A stretch of DNA of 64,000 nucleotides, taken from positions 62,001-126,000 of the forward strand of contig NZ_JAJPUI010000008.1 in the NCBI RefSeq assembly GCF_021390935.1. Reading direction: 5' to 3'. The notes beneath the pieces were generated by a model, which was not told where the DNA came from, ran no database searches, and saw nothing but the letters and a program-made list of their open reading frames with translations. The first letter of the stretch is position 1. Every line of letters begins with the position of its first letter. The DNA is from Streptomyces sp. CC228A (GTDB lineage Bacteria; Actinomycetota; Actinomycetes; Streptomycetales; Streptomycetaceae). Of this stretch, positions 43,865 through 53,382 are shown piece by piece. The translations under genes and the position numbers were made by a program.

Positions 43865-44116
43865 CGCGCCTCCGCGCTTCCGCGCCTCCGCGTCTGCGGG
43901 CCTTCGCGCCTTCGCGCCTTCGCGCCTTCGCGCCTTCGGGCCTGCGCTTCCGCGCTTCCGCGCTTCCGCGCCTCCGCGCTTCCGCGTCTGCGGGCCTTCG
44001 CGCCTTCGCGCCTTCGCGCCTTCGGGCCTGCGCGTCTGCGGGCCTCCGCGCTTCCGCGCTTCCGCGCTTCCGCGTCTGCGGGCCTTCGTGTCTGCGGGCC
44101 TGCGCGCCTTCGCGCC
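43865..44116. repeat. Tandem array of 8-bp units (31 copies plus a partial)
   Basis: A minisatellite of CGCGCCTT and close variants (CGCGCTTC, CGCGCCTC, CGCGTCTG, CGGGCCTT, CGGGCCTG, CGTGTCTG), one of them only 6 bp long. Higher-order order is visible: CGCGTCTG-CGGGCCTT begins runs at 43889, 43983 and 44071, with two to four CGCGCCTT copies following in the first two. The array lies just after the DasA-like gene. The frames through it translate to RLRAFAPS-like repeats with no start or ribosome site, so it is taken as non-coding. Confidence 0.85.
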
Positions 44117-44344
44117 ACCCCACACCGTCGCCCGGCACCCCGCCCCGCACCCCGCCCCGCGCCGGGTCCCGCCGCAGGTGGGCGCTCCGGAAACCGGTTC
44201 GCCCGGGTGGGGGAACCGGTCATTCAGCTACCGCACACCCAGCCTCCGCCACACGGTCACGCCGAATCCAGCCGGCCACGGGAGAAGTAGGAGCGGGCCG
44301 CCGCAGCCGCGGCGCGTCCCCGCCGTACGGCCTCAGGAGACGCC

Positions 44345-45214
44345 ATGCCCGTGCCCCCTGCCCCCGCCGCCCCGGCCCCCGCGCCCGCCCCGGTCACCCG
44401 CCTGGTTCCCGCGCCGGCCCCCGCCACCGTACCCGCCCTCACCATCCCGGCCCGCGGCCCCGCGGCCGGCGCCGCGCAGGGCACGGACGCGTCCCCCCGC
44501 TACCGGCTCTCCCTCGCCCGCGAACAGGAGGACGTACGGGCCGCCCAGAGACTGCGGCACCAGGTGTTCGCCGCGGAGTTCGGCGCCTGCCTCGACGGTC
44601 CGGAACCCGGCCTCGAAGGCGACGCCTTCGACGCGTACTGCGACCACGTCCTCGTCCACGACGACAGCACCGGCGAGGTCGTCGGCACCTATCGGCTGCT
44701 GCCGCCCGACCGCGCCCGCATAGCCGGCCGCCTCTACGCCGAGAGCGAGTTCGACCTCAGCCGGCTCGCCCCGCTGCGCGACGACCTCGTCGAGGTGGGC
44801 CGCTCCTGCGTCCACCCCGCGCACCGCAACGGCGCCGTCATCTCCCTCATCTGGGCCGGCATCGCCCGCTACATGACCCGCACCGGCCACACCTGGCTGG
44901 CCGGCTGCTGCTCCCTCCCGCTCGGCGACGGCGGCGCCCTCGCCGCCGCCACCTGGGACACCGTCAAGGCCAAGCACCTGGCACCCCAGGAGTACTGGGT
45001 CACCCCGCACCGGCTCTGGACCCCCGGCGGAGCCCCCGCCCCCGAAGGCCCCACCCCGCTCCCGCCCCTGCTCCGCGGCTACCTGCGGCTCGGCGCCCAG
45101 GTGTGCGGCGCGCCCGCCCACGACCCGGACTTCCGCGTCGCCGACCTGTACGTCCTGCTGTCCATGCGCCGCATCCACCCCCGCTACCTGCGGCACTTCC
45201 TCTCCCTCGCGTGA
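44345..45214 (+). CDS. olsB: Ornithine lipid N-acyltransferase (OlsB-like)
   Basis: GNAT-fold acyltransferase of 289 aa that attaches a 3-hydroxy fatty acid to the alpha-amino group of ornithine, the first step of ornithine lipid synthesis. The first 50 residues are a Pro/Ala-rich extension. The family core has YRLSLAREQEDVRAAQRLRH, VFAAEFGA, FDAYCDHVLVHDDSTGEVVG, YRLLPPDRA, VEVGRSCVHPAHRNGAVISL and WDTVKAKHLAPQEYWVTPH. ATG 44345 has AGGAGA. Its stop overlaps the start of the next gene (GTGA), which encodes the second enzyme. Confidence 0.8.
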   Translation: MPVPPAPAAPAPAPAPVTRLVPAPAPATVPALTIPARGPAAGAAQGTDASPRYRLSLAREQEDVRAAQRLRHQVFAAEFGACLDGPEPGLEGDAFDAYCDHVLVHDDSTGEVVGTYRLLPPDRARIAGRLYAESEFDLSRLAPLRDDLVEVGRSCVHPAHRNGAVISLIWAGIARYMTRTGHTWLAGCCSLPLGDGGALAAATWDTVKAKHLAPQEYWVTPHRLWTPGGAPAPEGPTPLPPLLRGYLRLGAQVCGAPAHDPDFRVADLYVLLSMRRIHPRYLRHFLSLA

Positions 45215-46125
45215 CCGGCACCGCCGGCCCCGGCCCCTGGCTGCCCACCGCGCCCTGCACCCCCGAGGACTGCGCCGACCCCCGGAGCGGCCCCGGCACC
45301 CGCACGCCCGTGCGCGCCGCGCTGCGGCTCGCCGCAGGGACCGCCGCCGTCCTCGCGGGCGTGCTCCTCGCGCCGCTCGCCGCGGCCGCCGGGCGCGCGG
45401 GCCGCCGGGCCCTCACCCGGCTGTGGTGCCGCGCCGTGCTGTACGCGTTCGGCGTCCGCGTCCGCGTCACCGGCGCGCCCCCGCCGCCCGGACCCCGGCT
45501 GGTCGTCGCCAACCACGTCTCCTGGCTCGACGTGCCGCTCGTCGCGGCCGTCCTGCCCGGCCGGATGGTCGCCAAGCAGGAGGTCAGGCGCTGGCCCCTG
45601 CTCGGCCCGCTCGCCGCGCGCGGCGGCACCCTCTTCCTGGACCGGGAGCGGCTGCGGGCCCTGCCCGGATTCGTCCGCACCGCGGCGGGCGCCCTCGACG
45701 CCGGCTTCCGCGTCGTCGTCTTCCCCGAGGGCTCCACGTGGTGCGGCCGCGCCCAGGGCCGCTTCCGCCCGGCCGCCTTCCAGGCGGCACTGGACGCGGC
45801 GGTCCCCGTGCAGCCCGTACGGATCACGTACCGGCCGCTGGGGCCCGCCGCGTTCGTCGGCGACGACACCCTGGCCGCCTCCCTGCGGCGGATCGCGGCG
45901 GCCCGGGGCCTCACGGCCGAGCTGCGGCTGCTCCCGCCGATACCGCCCGGCCGGCACCCCGACCGCCGCGCCCTGGCAGGCGCGGCCCAGGACGCCGTCC
46001 GCGGGCCGCGCGCGCCCGCTCAGACCGCTGTGGCCAGCGACAGCCCGAACCACCCCTTCTCGTCCGTCCACCACCGGGACAGCGCGAGGCCCGCCGCGGC
46101 CAGCTCCGCCTCCACGCGCTCCTGA
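45211..46125 (+). CDS. olsA: Lyso-ornithine lipid O-acyltransferase (OlsA-like, PlsC family)
   Basis: 1-acyl-glycerol-3-phosphate acyltransferase family protein of up to 304 aa. It has an N-terminal helix (AGTAAVLAGVLLAPLAAAAG), the catalytic NHVSWLD (H-x4-D), LFLDRERLRALPGFV, and VVFPEGSTWCGRAQGRFRPA for glycerophosphate-like binding. Coupled to OlsB by a GTGA overlap, it would add the second acyl chain. The frame runs 106 bases into the convergent egtD gene. The last 35 residues have poor bias, so the natural end is probably near 46020 and a base error could lie here too. Confidence 0.8.
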   Translation: MTGTAGPGPWLPTAPCTPEDCADPRSGPGTRTPVRAALRLAAGTAAVLAGVLLAPLAAAAGRAGRRALTRLWCRAVLYAFGVRVRVTGAPPPPGPRLVVANHVSWLDVPLVAAVLPGRMVAKQEVRRWPLLGPLAARGGTLFLDRERLRALPGFVRTAAGALDAGFRVVVFPEGSTWCGRAQGRFRPAAFQAALDAAVPVQPVRITYRPLGPAAFVGDDTLAASLRRIAAARGLTAELRLLPPIPPGRHPDRRALAGAAQDAVRGPRAPAQTAVASDSPNHPFSSVHHRDSARPAAASSASTRS

Positions 46126-46985
46126 CGGAACTTCGCCGACACCTCCGTCCTCAGGTCCTCACCCGCCGCGAAGGGCACCGCCAGACCCAGCTCGGGGATC
46201 TTCACCGTCAGCGCGTGCCGCGCCCGCAGCCGCATCTCGATCCACTCGTTGTCCGGGTCCCACAGGGCGACGTGGTCGAAGTCGTCCGGGTCGGCGTCCG
46301 CGCCCAGCTCGCGCTCCAGGACCGCCAGCACGTTCTTGTTGAAGGCCGCCGTCACCCCGGCCGCGTCGTCGTACGCCGCGACGAGGGTCGCCTCGTCCTT
46401 CACCAGGTCGGTGCCCAGCAGCAGCGCGTCCCCCGGCTCCATCAGCGCCCGCACCGACCGCAGGAACGCGGCGCGCTGCGCGGGCAGCAGATTGCCGAGC
46501 GTCCCGCCCAGGAACGCCACGAGGCGCGGCCCCGGCGTCCCCGGCAGGGCGAGGCCCCGGGTGAAGTCCGCGACCAGCGCGTGCACCCGCAGGCCGGGCA
46601 GCTCGGCGGTGAGCTCCTCGGCCGCCCCGGTCAGCGCGGACTCGCTCACGTCCACGGGCACGTAGCCGTCGAGGCCCGGCCGCAGCGCACGCAGCAGCAG
46701 CCGCGCCTTCTCCGACGAGCCCGAGCCCAGCTCCACCAGGGTGCGGGCGCCCGTCGCCGCCGCGATCTCCGCCGCGCGGGCGGTCAGGATGGCCCGCTCC
46801 GTGCGCGTCGGGTAGTACTCCGGAAGCCGCGTTATCTCCTCGAACAGCTCACTGCCCCGAGCGTCGTAGAACCACTTGGGCGGCAGCTCCTTCGGCGTGC
46901 GGGTCAGGCCGTTGAGCACGTCGGCGCGCAGGTCGGCGCCGGCGGTGCCCTCGGGCAGGGTGCGGGTCAGCAGGAAACGGCTCAC
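46020..46985 (-). CDS. egtD: L-histidine N-alpha-methyltransferase EgtD
   Basis: SAM-dependent enzyme of 321 aa that trimethylates histidine to hercynine, the first product of the ergothioneine pathway. Typical motifs: PPKWFYDARGSELFEEITRL, PEYYPTRTERAIL, TLVELGSGSSEKARLLL, YVPVDVSESAL, FLGGTLGNLLP, LLLGTDLVKD, YDDAAGVTAAFNKNVL and NEWIEMRLRA. GTG 46985 overlaps the egtC stop (GTGA). It is last in the egtABCD operon and converges on olsA. Confidence 0.95.
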   Translation of the reverse strand: MSRFLLTRTLPEGTAGADLRADVLNGLTRTPKELPPKWFYDARGSELFEEITRLPEYYPTRTERAILTARAAEIAAATGARTLVELGSGSSEKARLLLRALRPGLDGYVPVDVSESALTGAAEELTAELPGLRVHALVADFTRGLALPGTPGPRLVAFLGGTLGNLLPAQRAAFLRSVRALMEPGDALLLGTDLVKDEATLVAAYDDAAGVTAAFNKNVLAVLERELGADADPDDFDHVALWDPDNEWIEMRLRARHALTVKIPELGLAVPFAAGEDLRTEVSAKFRQERVEAELAAAGLALSRWWTDEKGWFGLSLATAV

Positions 46986-47899
46986 GCGGGGGACTCCTCG
47001 AACGGTTCGTTCCGGTCGTTCGGTTCACTCGGGACGGTCGCCCGGCCCGGCCCTCCCGCCGCGCAGTGCGCGTGCGGAGCAGGCGCCCCGCCGGGCACGT
47101 GCGGGCCGTCCGGCTCCAGGGTGGTGAGGGCGACGCCGCGGGCGGTGGCCGCGACCAGCGTCCGGTCCGGCACCCGGCACCAGCGGGGATCGTCGTCGTA
47201 CGGCTCCGAGGCCACGACCGCCCGGTCGGCGCCGGCCGGCGCCAGATACCACAACGTGTCGCCCCAGGCCGTCGCGGCGATCGACGTGCCGTCCGTCAGC
47301 AGCAGGTTCAGCCGGGACCCCGGCGCCGCCGCGGCCACGTCGGCCACCACCCCGGCCAGCGCGCCCGCCAGGGGCTCACCGGACCGCAGCCGGTCCAGGA
47401 CCAGGGCCCACACCAGGGCCGAGTCGTTGCGGGCCTCCAGGGACAGCAGCGCCGCCGGGGGCAGCACGGCCGACAGCTTCCCGAGGGAGTCGGGCCAGCC
47501 CGCCACGGCCCCGTTGTGGCTGAACAGCCACGGGCCGCTCGCCGCGCCGCCGGCGCCGAACGCCCCCGCGGCCCCGGCCGTGAACGGGGCGGCCGCGGCC
47601 TCGCCGTCCGCGCCCGGCACGGTGGCGTCCCGCACCGCCGCCAAGGCGGCGCGCGCCCGCACCACCCGGGCCAGGTCCGCGAACGACGGGTCGCCCCAGA
47701 TCGGCCCCGCTCTCCGGTAGCGGGCCGGCACCGGGTCGCCGGGCGCGTACCAGCCGACGCCGAACCCGTCGGCGTTGACCGTCCCGTACTGCTGCATGCG
47801 CGGCGCCCACGACTGCCGGTACAGCCCGTGCGGCGGCGCCAGCAGCAGCGCACCGAGGGGGACCGGCGCACCGGACACCCAGGCGATGTGACGGCACAT
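46982..47899 (-). CDS. egtC: Gamma-glutamyl-hercynylcysteine sulfoxide amidohydrolase EgtC
   Basis: Class II glutamine-amidotransferase-like Ntn hydrolase of 305 aa. The catalytic Cys2 is exposed after removal of Met (MCRHIAWVSG). NADGFGVGWY, FSHNGAVAGW, NDSALVWALV and VVASEPYDDDPRW are family marks. It removes the glutamyl group from the intermediate made by EgtB. Its ATG shares one base with the egtB stop (TGATG). The C-terminus after about 280 is a polar tail. The frame is open far upstream, but Cys2 fixes the start. Confidence 0.92.
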   Translation of the reverse strand: MCRHIAWVSGAPVPLGALLLAPPHGLYRQSWAPRMQQYGTVNADGFGVGWYAPGDPVPARYRRAGPIWGDPSFADLARVVRARAALAAVRDATVPGADGEAAAAPFTAGAAGAFGAGGAASGPWLFSHNGAVAGWPDSLGKLSAVLPPAALLSLEARNDSALVWALVLDRLRSGEPLAGALAGVVADVAAAAPGSRLNLLLTDGTSIAATAWGDTLWYLAPAGADRAVVASEPYDDDPRWCRVPDRTLVAATARGVALTTLEPDGPHVPGGAPAPHAHCAAGGPGRATVPSEPNDRNEPFEESPA

Positions 47900-49231
47900 C
47901 AGGCGGCCACCTCCGCGTCCCGCGCGGTGCGGAAGCCGGCGAAGATCTGCCGCCGGATCGGGTAGTCCCAGTTCCGGAACGTCCCGCGGCAGGCCACCGC
48001 GTCCACCGCGAACGCCCCGCCCCGCAGGACCTTGTACTCCGGCCCGAAGAACACCTCCGAGTACTCCCGGTAGGGGAAGGCCACGAATCCCGGGTACGGC
48101 AGGAAGTCGCTGGACGTCCACTCCCACACGTCCCCGATCAGCTGCCGCACGCCCAGCGGCGACGCACCCGCCGGGTACGCGCCGGCCGGCGCGGGCCGCA
48201 GGTGCCGCTGCCCCAGGTTCGCGTGCTCGGGGCCCGGCGCGGTGTCGCCCCACGGGTAGCGCCGGGACCGCCCGGTGGCCGGGTCGTGGCGGGCGGCCTT
48301 CTCCCACTCGGCCTCCGTCGGCAGCCGCCGCCCGGCCCAGCGCGCGTAGGCGTCGGCCTCGTACCAGCTCACGTGCAGCACCGGTTCGTCGTCCGGGACC
48401 GGTTCGACGACGCCGAACCGGCGGCGCAGCCACCGGTCGCCCTCCCGCCGCCAGAACAGCGGGGCATGCAGGCCGTGCTCCCGCACGTGCGCCCACCCGG
48501 CGGGTGCCCACCAGCGCGGGTCGCGGTAGCCGCCGTCCTCGATGAAGCGGCGGTACGCCCCGCAGGTGACGGGCACCGTGTCGATGAAGAAGTCCGGTAC
48601 GAGGCGGACGTGCGCGGGCCGCTCGTTGTCCAGCGCCCACGGCTCGTCGCCGTGGGAGACACCCATGGTGAACGGCCCGCCCGGCACCAGCACCTCGGCG
48701 GGCAGCCGGGCGGCGTCCTCCGGGGCGGGCGGCGGGGCCGGCGCGGTGAGCGCGGCGGCCCCCGCCGCAGCTGGTGGGTGACCAGCATCGTCTCGTCGTG
48801 CTGCTGCTCGTGCTGGGCGACCATGCCGAACGCGAACCCCGCGGACAGCAGCGGGTCGCCCTCCAGCCGGGCGCCGTCGAGGACGTCCAGGACGCGGCCG
48901 CGGACCTCCGCCGCGTACGTCCGCGCCTCCCGCGGCGCCAGCAGCGGCAGCGACGGCCGGGCGGCCCGCGGGTGCTCGAACGCGTCGTACAGCGGGTCGA
49001 TGTCGGGCCGCAGCGCCTCCCGGCCGCCGACGGCCCGCAGCAGCCACTGCTCCTCCTGGTTCGCGATGTGCGCCAGGTCCCACACCAGCGGCGACATCAG
49101 CGGCGAGTGCTGCGCGGTGAGCTCACCGTCGTCGACGCAGTCGGTGAGCAGCGCGGTACGGGCCCGGGCGGCCGTCAGCACGTCGTACGCCTGCCGCCTG
49201 AGGGCCTCGGGGGATGCGGGGGTTCGGTCAC
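47899..49231 (-). CDS. egtB: Hercynine oxygenase EgtB, two apparent frameshifts
   Basis: Non-heme iron sulfoxide synthase that joins gamma-glutamylcysteine to hercynine. GTG 49231 overlaps the egtA stop. A G5 run (49218-49222) has lost a base; after it the frame reads ASPEALRRQAYDVLTAARAR. The DinB-like domain holds the iron motif HEQQHDE (HX3HXE). At the C5 run 48759-48763 the frame moves again, into the formylglycine-type domain: GGPFTMGVSHGDEPWALDNE, RLPTEAEWEKAAR, IGDVWEWTSSDFLPYPGF, VLRGGAFAVD, FRNWDYPIRRQIFAGFR. Both losses are one base; corrected length is 444 residues, normal for EgtB. Confidence 0.88.
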
Positions 49232-50553
49232 GGACGGGGCTCCTTCCCGGAGACGGCGGAGACGGTGGGGGCGGCGGGGACGGAGGGCGGCGGCGCGGGC
49301 GCCGGGTCGTCCGCCGGGCAGCGGCGGCGCAGCACGTACCGGTCCTGGAACGCGGCCACCGCGTCCCGTACCGCGGCGGGGGCGCCCGAGCGGTCCAGTG
49401 CCTCCAGGGCCAGCCCGAAGCAGGCCGCCGCGGCCCGGTGCAGCACGGGCGCGGCGAGCCCGTCGCGGACGGCGGCCCGCCAGTGCGCGTCGCGCGGCGC
49501 GGGCAGCGGCCCGGCCGTCTCGGCGAGCGGCACCAGCAGCCGGAACGCCGCGTCGGCGGCCTGCGGGTCGTCGAGGAGCGCGCTGACCACGGCGAGCGGC
49601 ACGATCCAGCCGTCGTCCCCCGACTGGGCGTCCAGCATGCGCAGTTCGAGGTGGCTCCCGCGGGGCCGGACCGGCGGGAACAGCGTCGTCAGGTGGTAGT
49701 CGAGGTCCTCGCGGACCGGTGCGCGCAGCCCGGCGGGAGCCCGCCGCAGCCACTGGCGGAACGTCAGGCCCTCCGGCGCCGTCCACGGCCCGTCGGCGCT
49801 GCGCACGCACATGACGGGGGTGTCCAGCACATGTGCCGCCCAGGCGCCCCGCGGTTCGCGCCCCGCGGGCGGCGCGAGCCCCCGCAGCGGGTCGACGGCC
49901 ATCCACAGGGACTGCCGGCTGGACCGCAGCCCCGTCGGACGGCCGTGCAGCACGGGGGAGTTGGCGAACGACGCGACGAGGACCGGGCCCAGCATGTGGG
50001 CCAGCCGCCAGCGCCGTTCCATGCTCAGCGGGCCGGGCTCCGCGTGCCCCGTGTCCAGGCACACCTGGACGGACGCCGAGTCCCGCATCATGGAGCGCCC
50101 CGCCGTGCCCCAGCGGTCGAGGTACGCCTCCATGGCGTCGTAGCGGGGTTCGCGCAGGATCCGCTCGCGCTGCGGGAGCCACGGGTCCGTGCCGGAGCCG
50201 GTGAGGGCGAGCCCGCGTGCGGCGAGCGCGGTGCGCACGGCGGCCAGGTCCGCGGAGACGGCCGCGACGCACTCGGCGAGGGAGGCTGCGGGCGGCGAGC
50301 TGAGCTCCAGCTGCCCGCCGGGTTCGAGGGTGAGCGAGGACCGCACGCCCAGGGCGTGCAGTGCGGAGAACGCGGTCTGTAAGCGGTCGCGGGACACGGG
50401 AACCGACGGCCGGTGCAGGTCGTGCACGAACCACTCCAGTTCGACGCCGACGGAGCGCGGCGGGCCGGTCTTGAAGCAGATGCAGCGCAGCAGGTCCTCT
50501 GCCTCGTCCTCGGCGAGCGGCGGCCCGCCGTCCCAGGGATGGCTCGGTGCCAT
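49228..50553 (-). CDS. egtA: Glutamate-cysteine ligase EgtA
   Basis: GCS2-family ligase of 441 aa that makes gamma-glutamylcysteine for ergothioneine. VGVELEWFVHD near residue 35, LEPGGQLELSSPP, MMRDSASVQVCLDTG, SFANSPVLHG, and SHLELRMLDAQSGDDGWIVP are characteristic. The C-terminus is a Pro/Ala-rich tail. ATG 50553 has AGGAGG eight bases upstream and starts the egtABCD operon, whose four genes all overlap. A separate egtE for the last step is not in the window. The operon is divergent from the PARG-like gene. Confidence 0.93.
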   Translation of the reverse strand: MAPSHPWDGGPPLAEDEAEDLLRCICFKTGPPRSVGVELEWFVHDLHRPSVPVSRDRLQTAFSALHALGVRSSLTLEPGGQLELSSPPAASLAECVAAVSADLAAVRTALAARGLALTGSGTDPWLPQRERILREPRYDAMEAYLDRWGTAGRSMMRDSASVQVCLDTGHAEPGPLSMERRWRLAHMLGPVLVASFANSPVLHGRPTGLRSSRQSLWMAVDPLRGLAPPAGREPRGAWAAHVLDTPVMCVRSADGPWTAPEGLTFRQWLRRAPAGLRAPVREDLDYHLTTLFPPVRPRGSHLELRMLDAQSGDDGWIVPLAVVSALLDDPQAADAAFRLLVPLAETAGPLPAPRDAHWRAAVRDGLAAPVLHRAAAACFGLALEALDRSGAPAAVRDAVAAFQDRYVLRRRCPADDPAPAPPPSVPAAPTVSAVSGKEPRP

Positions 50554-50704
50554 GGCGGCTTCCTCCTGTCGAAGGGGTGCGCCCGTCCGAGGCGCACCGT
50601 CCCACCTAAGCCACCACCGCGCATCGGCACAAGAGCACCCGCGTGAACGGTCCGTGCCGCAAAATCCGTTGCCGCCACGCCGCATGACCATGGACCATCC
50701 GGGT

Positions 50705-51547
50705 ATGAGTGCCAGATTGCGCGCGATCGCACGGGAGACGGAGCAGATCGTCGAGGCGGGCCGCTACCGCGCCCCGGGCGGCCGCGAGGTCGTCCTCGCC
50801 GGTGCGATCGCTCGCGCCCGCGCCGCCACCACCCTGCACGGCCCGGAGCCCGTCCCCGTGCCGCCCGCCGCCGGCGGGCCCTGCCGCGTCGAGGTGACCG
50901 GCGAGTCCAGCCTGGAGGCGGCGGGCCGCCTGGTCGCCGCGGACCCGGACGCGCCCGTCGCCGTCCTGAACTTCGCCTCGGCGCGCAACCCCGGCGGCGG
51001 CTACCTGAACGGCGCCCAGGCCCAGGAGGAGGCGCTGTGCAGGGCCTCCGCCCTCCACACCACGCTGCTGCGCGCTCCGGGCTACTACGCGCACCACCGA
51101 GCGGACCGCGACCCGTTCTACACCGACCGGGTGATCCACTCGCCGGGCGTACCGGTCTTCCGCGACGACCGGGGCGGGCTGCTGGAGAGCCCGTTCGAGG
51201 TCGGCTTCCTGACGTCCCCCGCGCCGAACGCGGGCGTCATCCTGCGCCGCACCCCGGACGCGGCGCCGCGCATCCCGGGCGCGCTGGCGTCGCGCGCCGA
51301 GCGGGTGCTGGAGACCGCCGCCGCGCACGGCTACCGCCGCCTGGTCCTCGGTGCCTGGGGCTGCGGCGTGTTCATGAACGACCCGTCCCACGTGGCGGGG
51401 GCCTTCCGGGCGCTGCTCACCGGCGGCGGCCGGTTCGCCCGCCACTTCGACGGGGCCGTCTTCGCGGTCCTGGACCGCACGCGCGGGCAGCGCACCCTCG
51501 GCGCCTTCCGCGCGGCCTTCGACGCCGCCGGGCAGGACGGTCCGTAG
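50705..51547 (+). CDS. TIGR02452-type bacterial PARG-like macrodomain protein
   Basis: Protein of 280 aa with the bacterial poly(ADP-ribose) glycohydrolase signature: VAVLNFASARNPGGGYLNGA then QAQEEALCRAS, including the QEE catalytic glutamates. Also seen are VIHSPGVPVFRD, TSPAPNAG, and LVLGAWGCGVFMNDP for the ADP-ribose loop. Such proteins remove ADP-ribose chains or related modifications from proteins. ATG 50705 is in the best family position; ATG 50684 in frame is an alternative (MTMDHPG added). It is divergent from egtA and probably monocistronic. Confidence 0.85.
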   Translation: MSARLRAIARETEQIVEAGRYRAPGGREVVLAGAIARARAATTLHGPEPVPVPPAAGGPCRVEVTGESSLEAAGRLVAADPDAPVAVLNFASARNPGGGYLNGAQAQEEALCRASALHTTLLRAPGYYAHHRADRDPFYTDRVIHSPGVPVFRDDRGGLLESPFEVGFLTSPAPNAGVILRRTPDAAPRIPGALASRAERVLETAAAHGYRRLVLGAWGCGVFMNDPSHVAGAFRALLTGGGRFARHFDGAVFAVLDRTRGQRTLGAFRAAFDAAGQDGP

Positions 51548-51800
51548 CGGCGGCAGCCCTCGCCGGGGCGGGGCGCCTCGGACTCGGCGCGCTCCCTGCG
51601 CTCGGGGCGCACCGGCCGGTACGGGCGGCCCCCGCAGAGCGGGGTTCGGCGCGGTCTCGGGCCGTCGCCCGGGGCGGACGGCACCCGGAGGGAGCCGGGC
51701 AGGCCGGCCGCGCCGTGTCCGGCCGCCGCTCGGCGGCCCGGTGTGCCTCGTGCGCGCTCCCTGAGGTGCGCGCGGTCCCGTACGTCCGTAGCGTCGCGCC

Positions 51801-52088
51801 ATGAGCACCATGGAGGAGTTTCCGCAGCGCTTCGAGATCCTGATCGTGCCGCAGCATGTGGAGGGCCGCGCCGCGGCCGACCTCGCCGAGGTGGCCATCC
51901 GCTCGGCCGTGGTGGAGGCCACCGGGGAGCTGGGGGTCTCGGGGTATCCGCACTTCGCCGGGGGAGGCATGGTGGCGGAGATCGACCCGGAGACCCGCAC
52001 GGTCGAGGCGCTGCTGGTCGACGGGTTCGAACTGGACTACGGTTTGTCGGCGCGCGTCAGGGCGGTCGCGGACAGCGGAGAGCGTTGA
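51801..52088 (+). CDS. Hypothetical protein, 95 aa
   Basis: Small acidic soluble protein with good codon bias, unrecognised. It alternates strands and a helix: FEILIVPQHVEGRAAADLAE, VAIRSAVVEATGELGV, MVAEIDPETRTVEALLVDGF. No Cys, signal or membrane segment. TAGCGT (51789-51794) lies six bases before ATG 51801, with no ribosome site, so the transcript is probably leaderless. It sits alone between the PARG-like gene and the thiolase. Confidence 0.65.
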   Translation: MSTMEEFPQRFEILIVPQHVEGRAAADLAEVAIRSAVVEATGELGVSGYPHFAGGGMVAEIDPETRTVEALLVDGFELDYGLSARVRAVADSGER

Positions 52089-52195
52089 CACCGGCACGGG
52101 AGCACCCCGAGACTCGGCCCCGACGCTGGTGAACGCTCGTTCACCGCCCATATGTGTGCAGAGTGTACGTACCGTACGAGGCCGTGGGAGACCCG

Positions 52196-53382
52196 ATGAG
52201 CATCCGCGACGTCTACATCGTCGACGCCGTCCGCACACCGATCGGCAAGTTCGGCGGAGCCCTGTCCTCCGTGCGCCCCGACGACCTCGCCGCCCATGTC
52301 GTGCGAGCCCTCGTGGACCGCACCCCCGACCTCGACCCCGCGCGCATCGACGATGTCTACCTCGGTGACGCCAACGGCGCCGGTGAGGACAACCGCGACG
52401 TGGCGCGGATGGCCGTCCTCCTGGCGGGCCTGCCGGTGACCGTGCCCGGGGTGACCGTCAACCGCCTGTGCGGCTCCGGTCTGGAAGCCGTCGTCCAGGC
52501 CGCCCGCGCCGTCGCCGTCGGCGACGCGTCCGTCGCCATCGCGGGAGGCGTCGAGTCCATGTCCCGCGCGCCCTGGGTCGTGGAGAAGCCGGAACGCGCG
52601 TTCCCCGCCGGACACGGACAGCTGTGGTCCACCACGCTCGGCTGGCGGATGACGAACCCCCGGATGCCCGCCGACTGGACGGTGTCGCTCGGCGAGGGCG
52701 CCGAGCTGATCGCCGACAAGCACGCCCTCACCCGCGAGCAGCAGGACGCCTTCGCGCTCGCCAGCCACCGCAAGGCGGCCGCGGCCTGGGCGGAGGGCCT
52801 CTACGCCGCCGAGGTCGTGCCGTACGCGGGCGTGGACCTCACCCGCGACGAGTGCATCCGCGACACCACCTCCATGGAGGCCCTGGCGAAGCTGAAGCCG
52901 GCGTTCCGCCGCGAGGGAGGCACGGTCACCGCCGGCAACGCCTCACCCCTCAACGACGGCGCCGCCGCCCTGCTCCTCGTCGACGAGGAAGGCCTGCGGG
53001 CCTGCGGCCGCGAGCCCCTCGCCCGCATCCGCGCGTCCGCCGTCACCGGCGTCGAGCCGCAGCTGTACGGCCTCGGCCCGGTGGAGGCGGTGCAGCGGGC
53101 CCTGGCCAAGGCGGGGCGCGGCTTCGCCGACCTGACCACCTTCGAGCTGAACGAGGCGTTCGCCGCCCAGGCGCTCGGCTGCCTCGCCGAATGGCCCGAC
53201 CTGGACCCCTCCGTCGTCAACCCGCGGGGCGGCGCCATCGCCATCGGCCACCCCTGGGCGCCTCCGGAGCCCGCCTCGCCGGCTCCGTCGCCCACCAGCT
53301 GGCCGCCGCCGGCTCCGGCACGGGCGTCGCCGCCCTCTGCATCGGCGTCGGCCAGGGCATCGCCCTCGTCCTGGAGCGCTGA
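52196..53382 (+). CDS. Acetyl-CoA acetyltransferase (thiolase), one apparent frameshift
   Basis: Thiolase of 395 residues after correction, catalysing reversible condensation or cleavage of acyl-CoA. ATG 52196 has GGGAG. The nucleophile Cys is in VNRLCGSGLEAVVQA; ELNEAFAAQALG, GGAIAIGHP and ALCIGVGQGIALVLE hold the other active-site residues. The frame breaks within GHP-LGASGARLAG: only four C (53251-53254) are present where five are needed. After adding one C the frame runs to the stop at 53382. The sequence resembles beta-ketoadipyl-CoA or acetyl-CoA thiolases; no partner genes are adjacent. Confidence 0.85.

Noticed and set aside
43865..44116. CRISPR-like array
   Set aside because: Units are 8 bp and contiguous without unique spacers; a minisatellite, not CRISPR. 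No cas genes in the window.
43577..44223. Minus-strand frames encoding ARRREGAKARRPADAE-type repeats
   Set aside because: Translation of the 8-bp array; no start signal and no codon bias outside the repeat.
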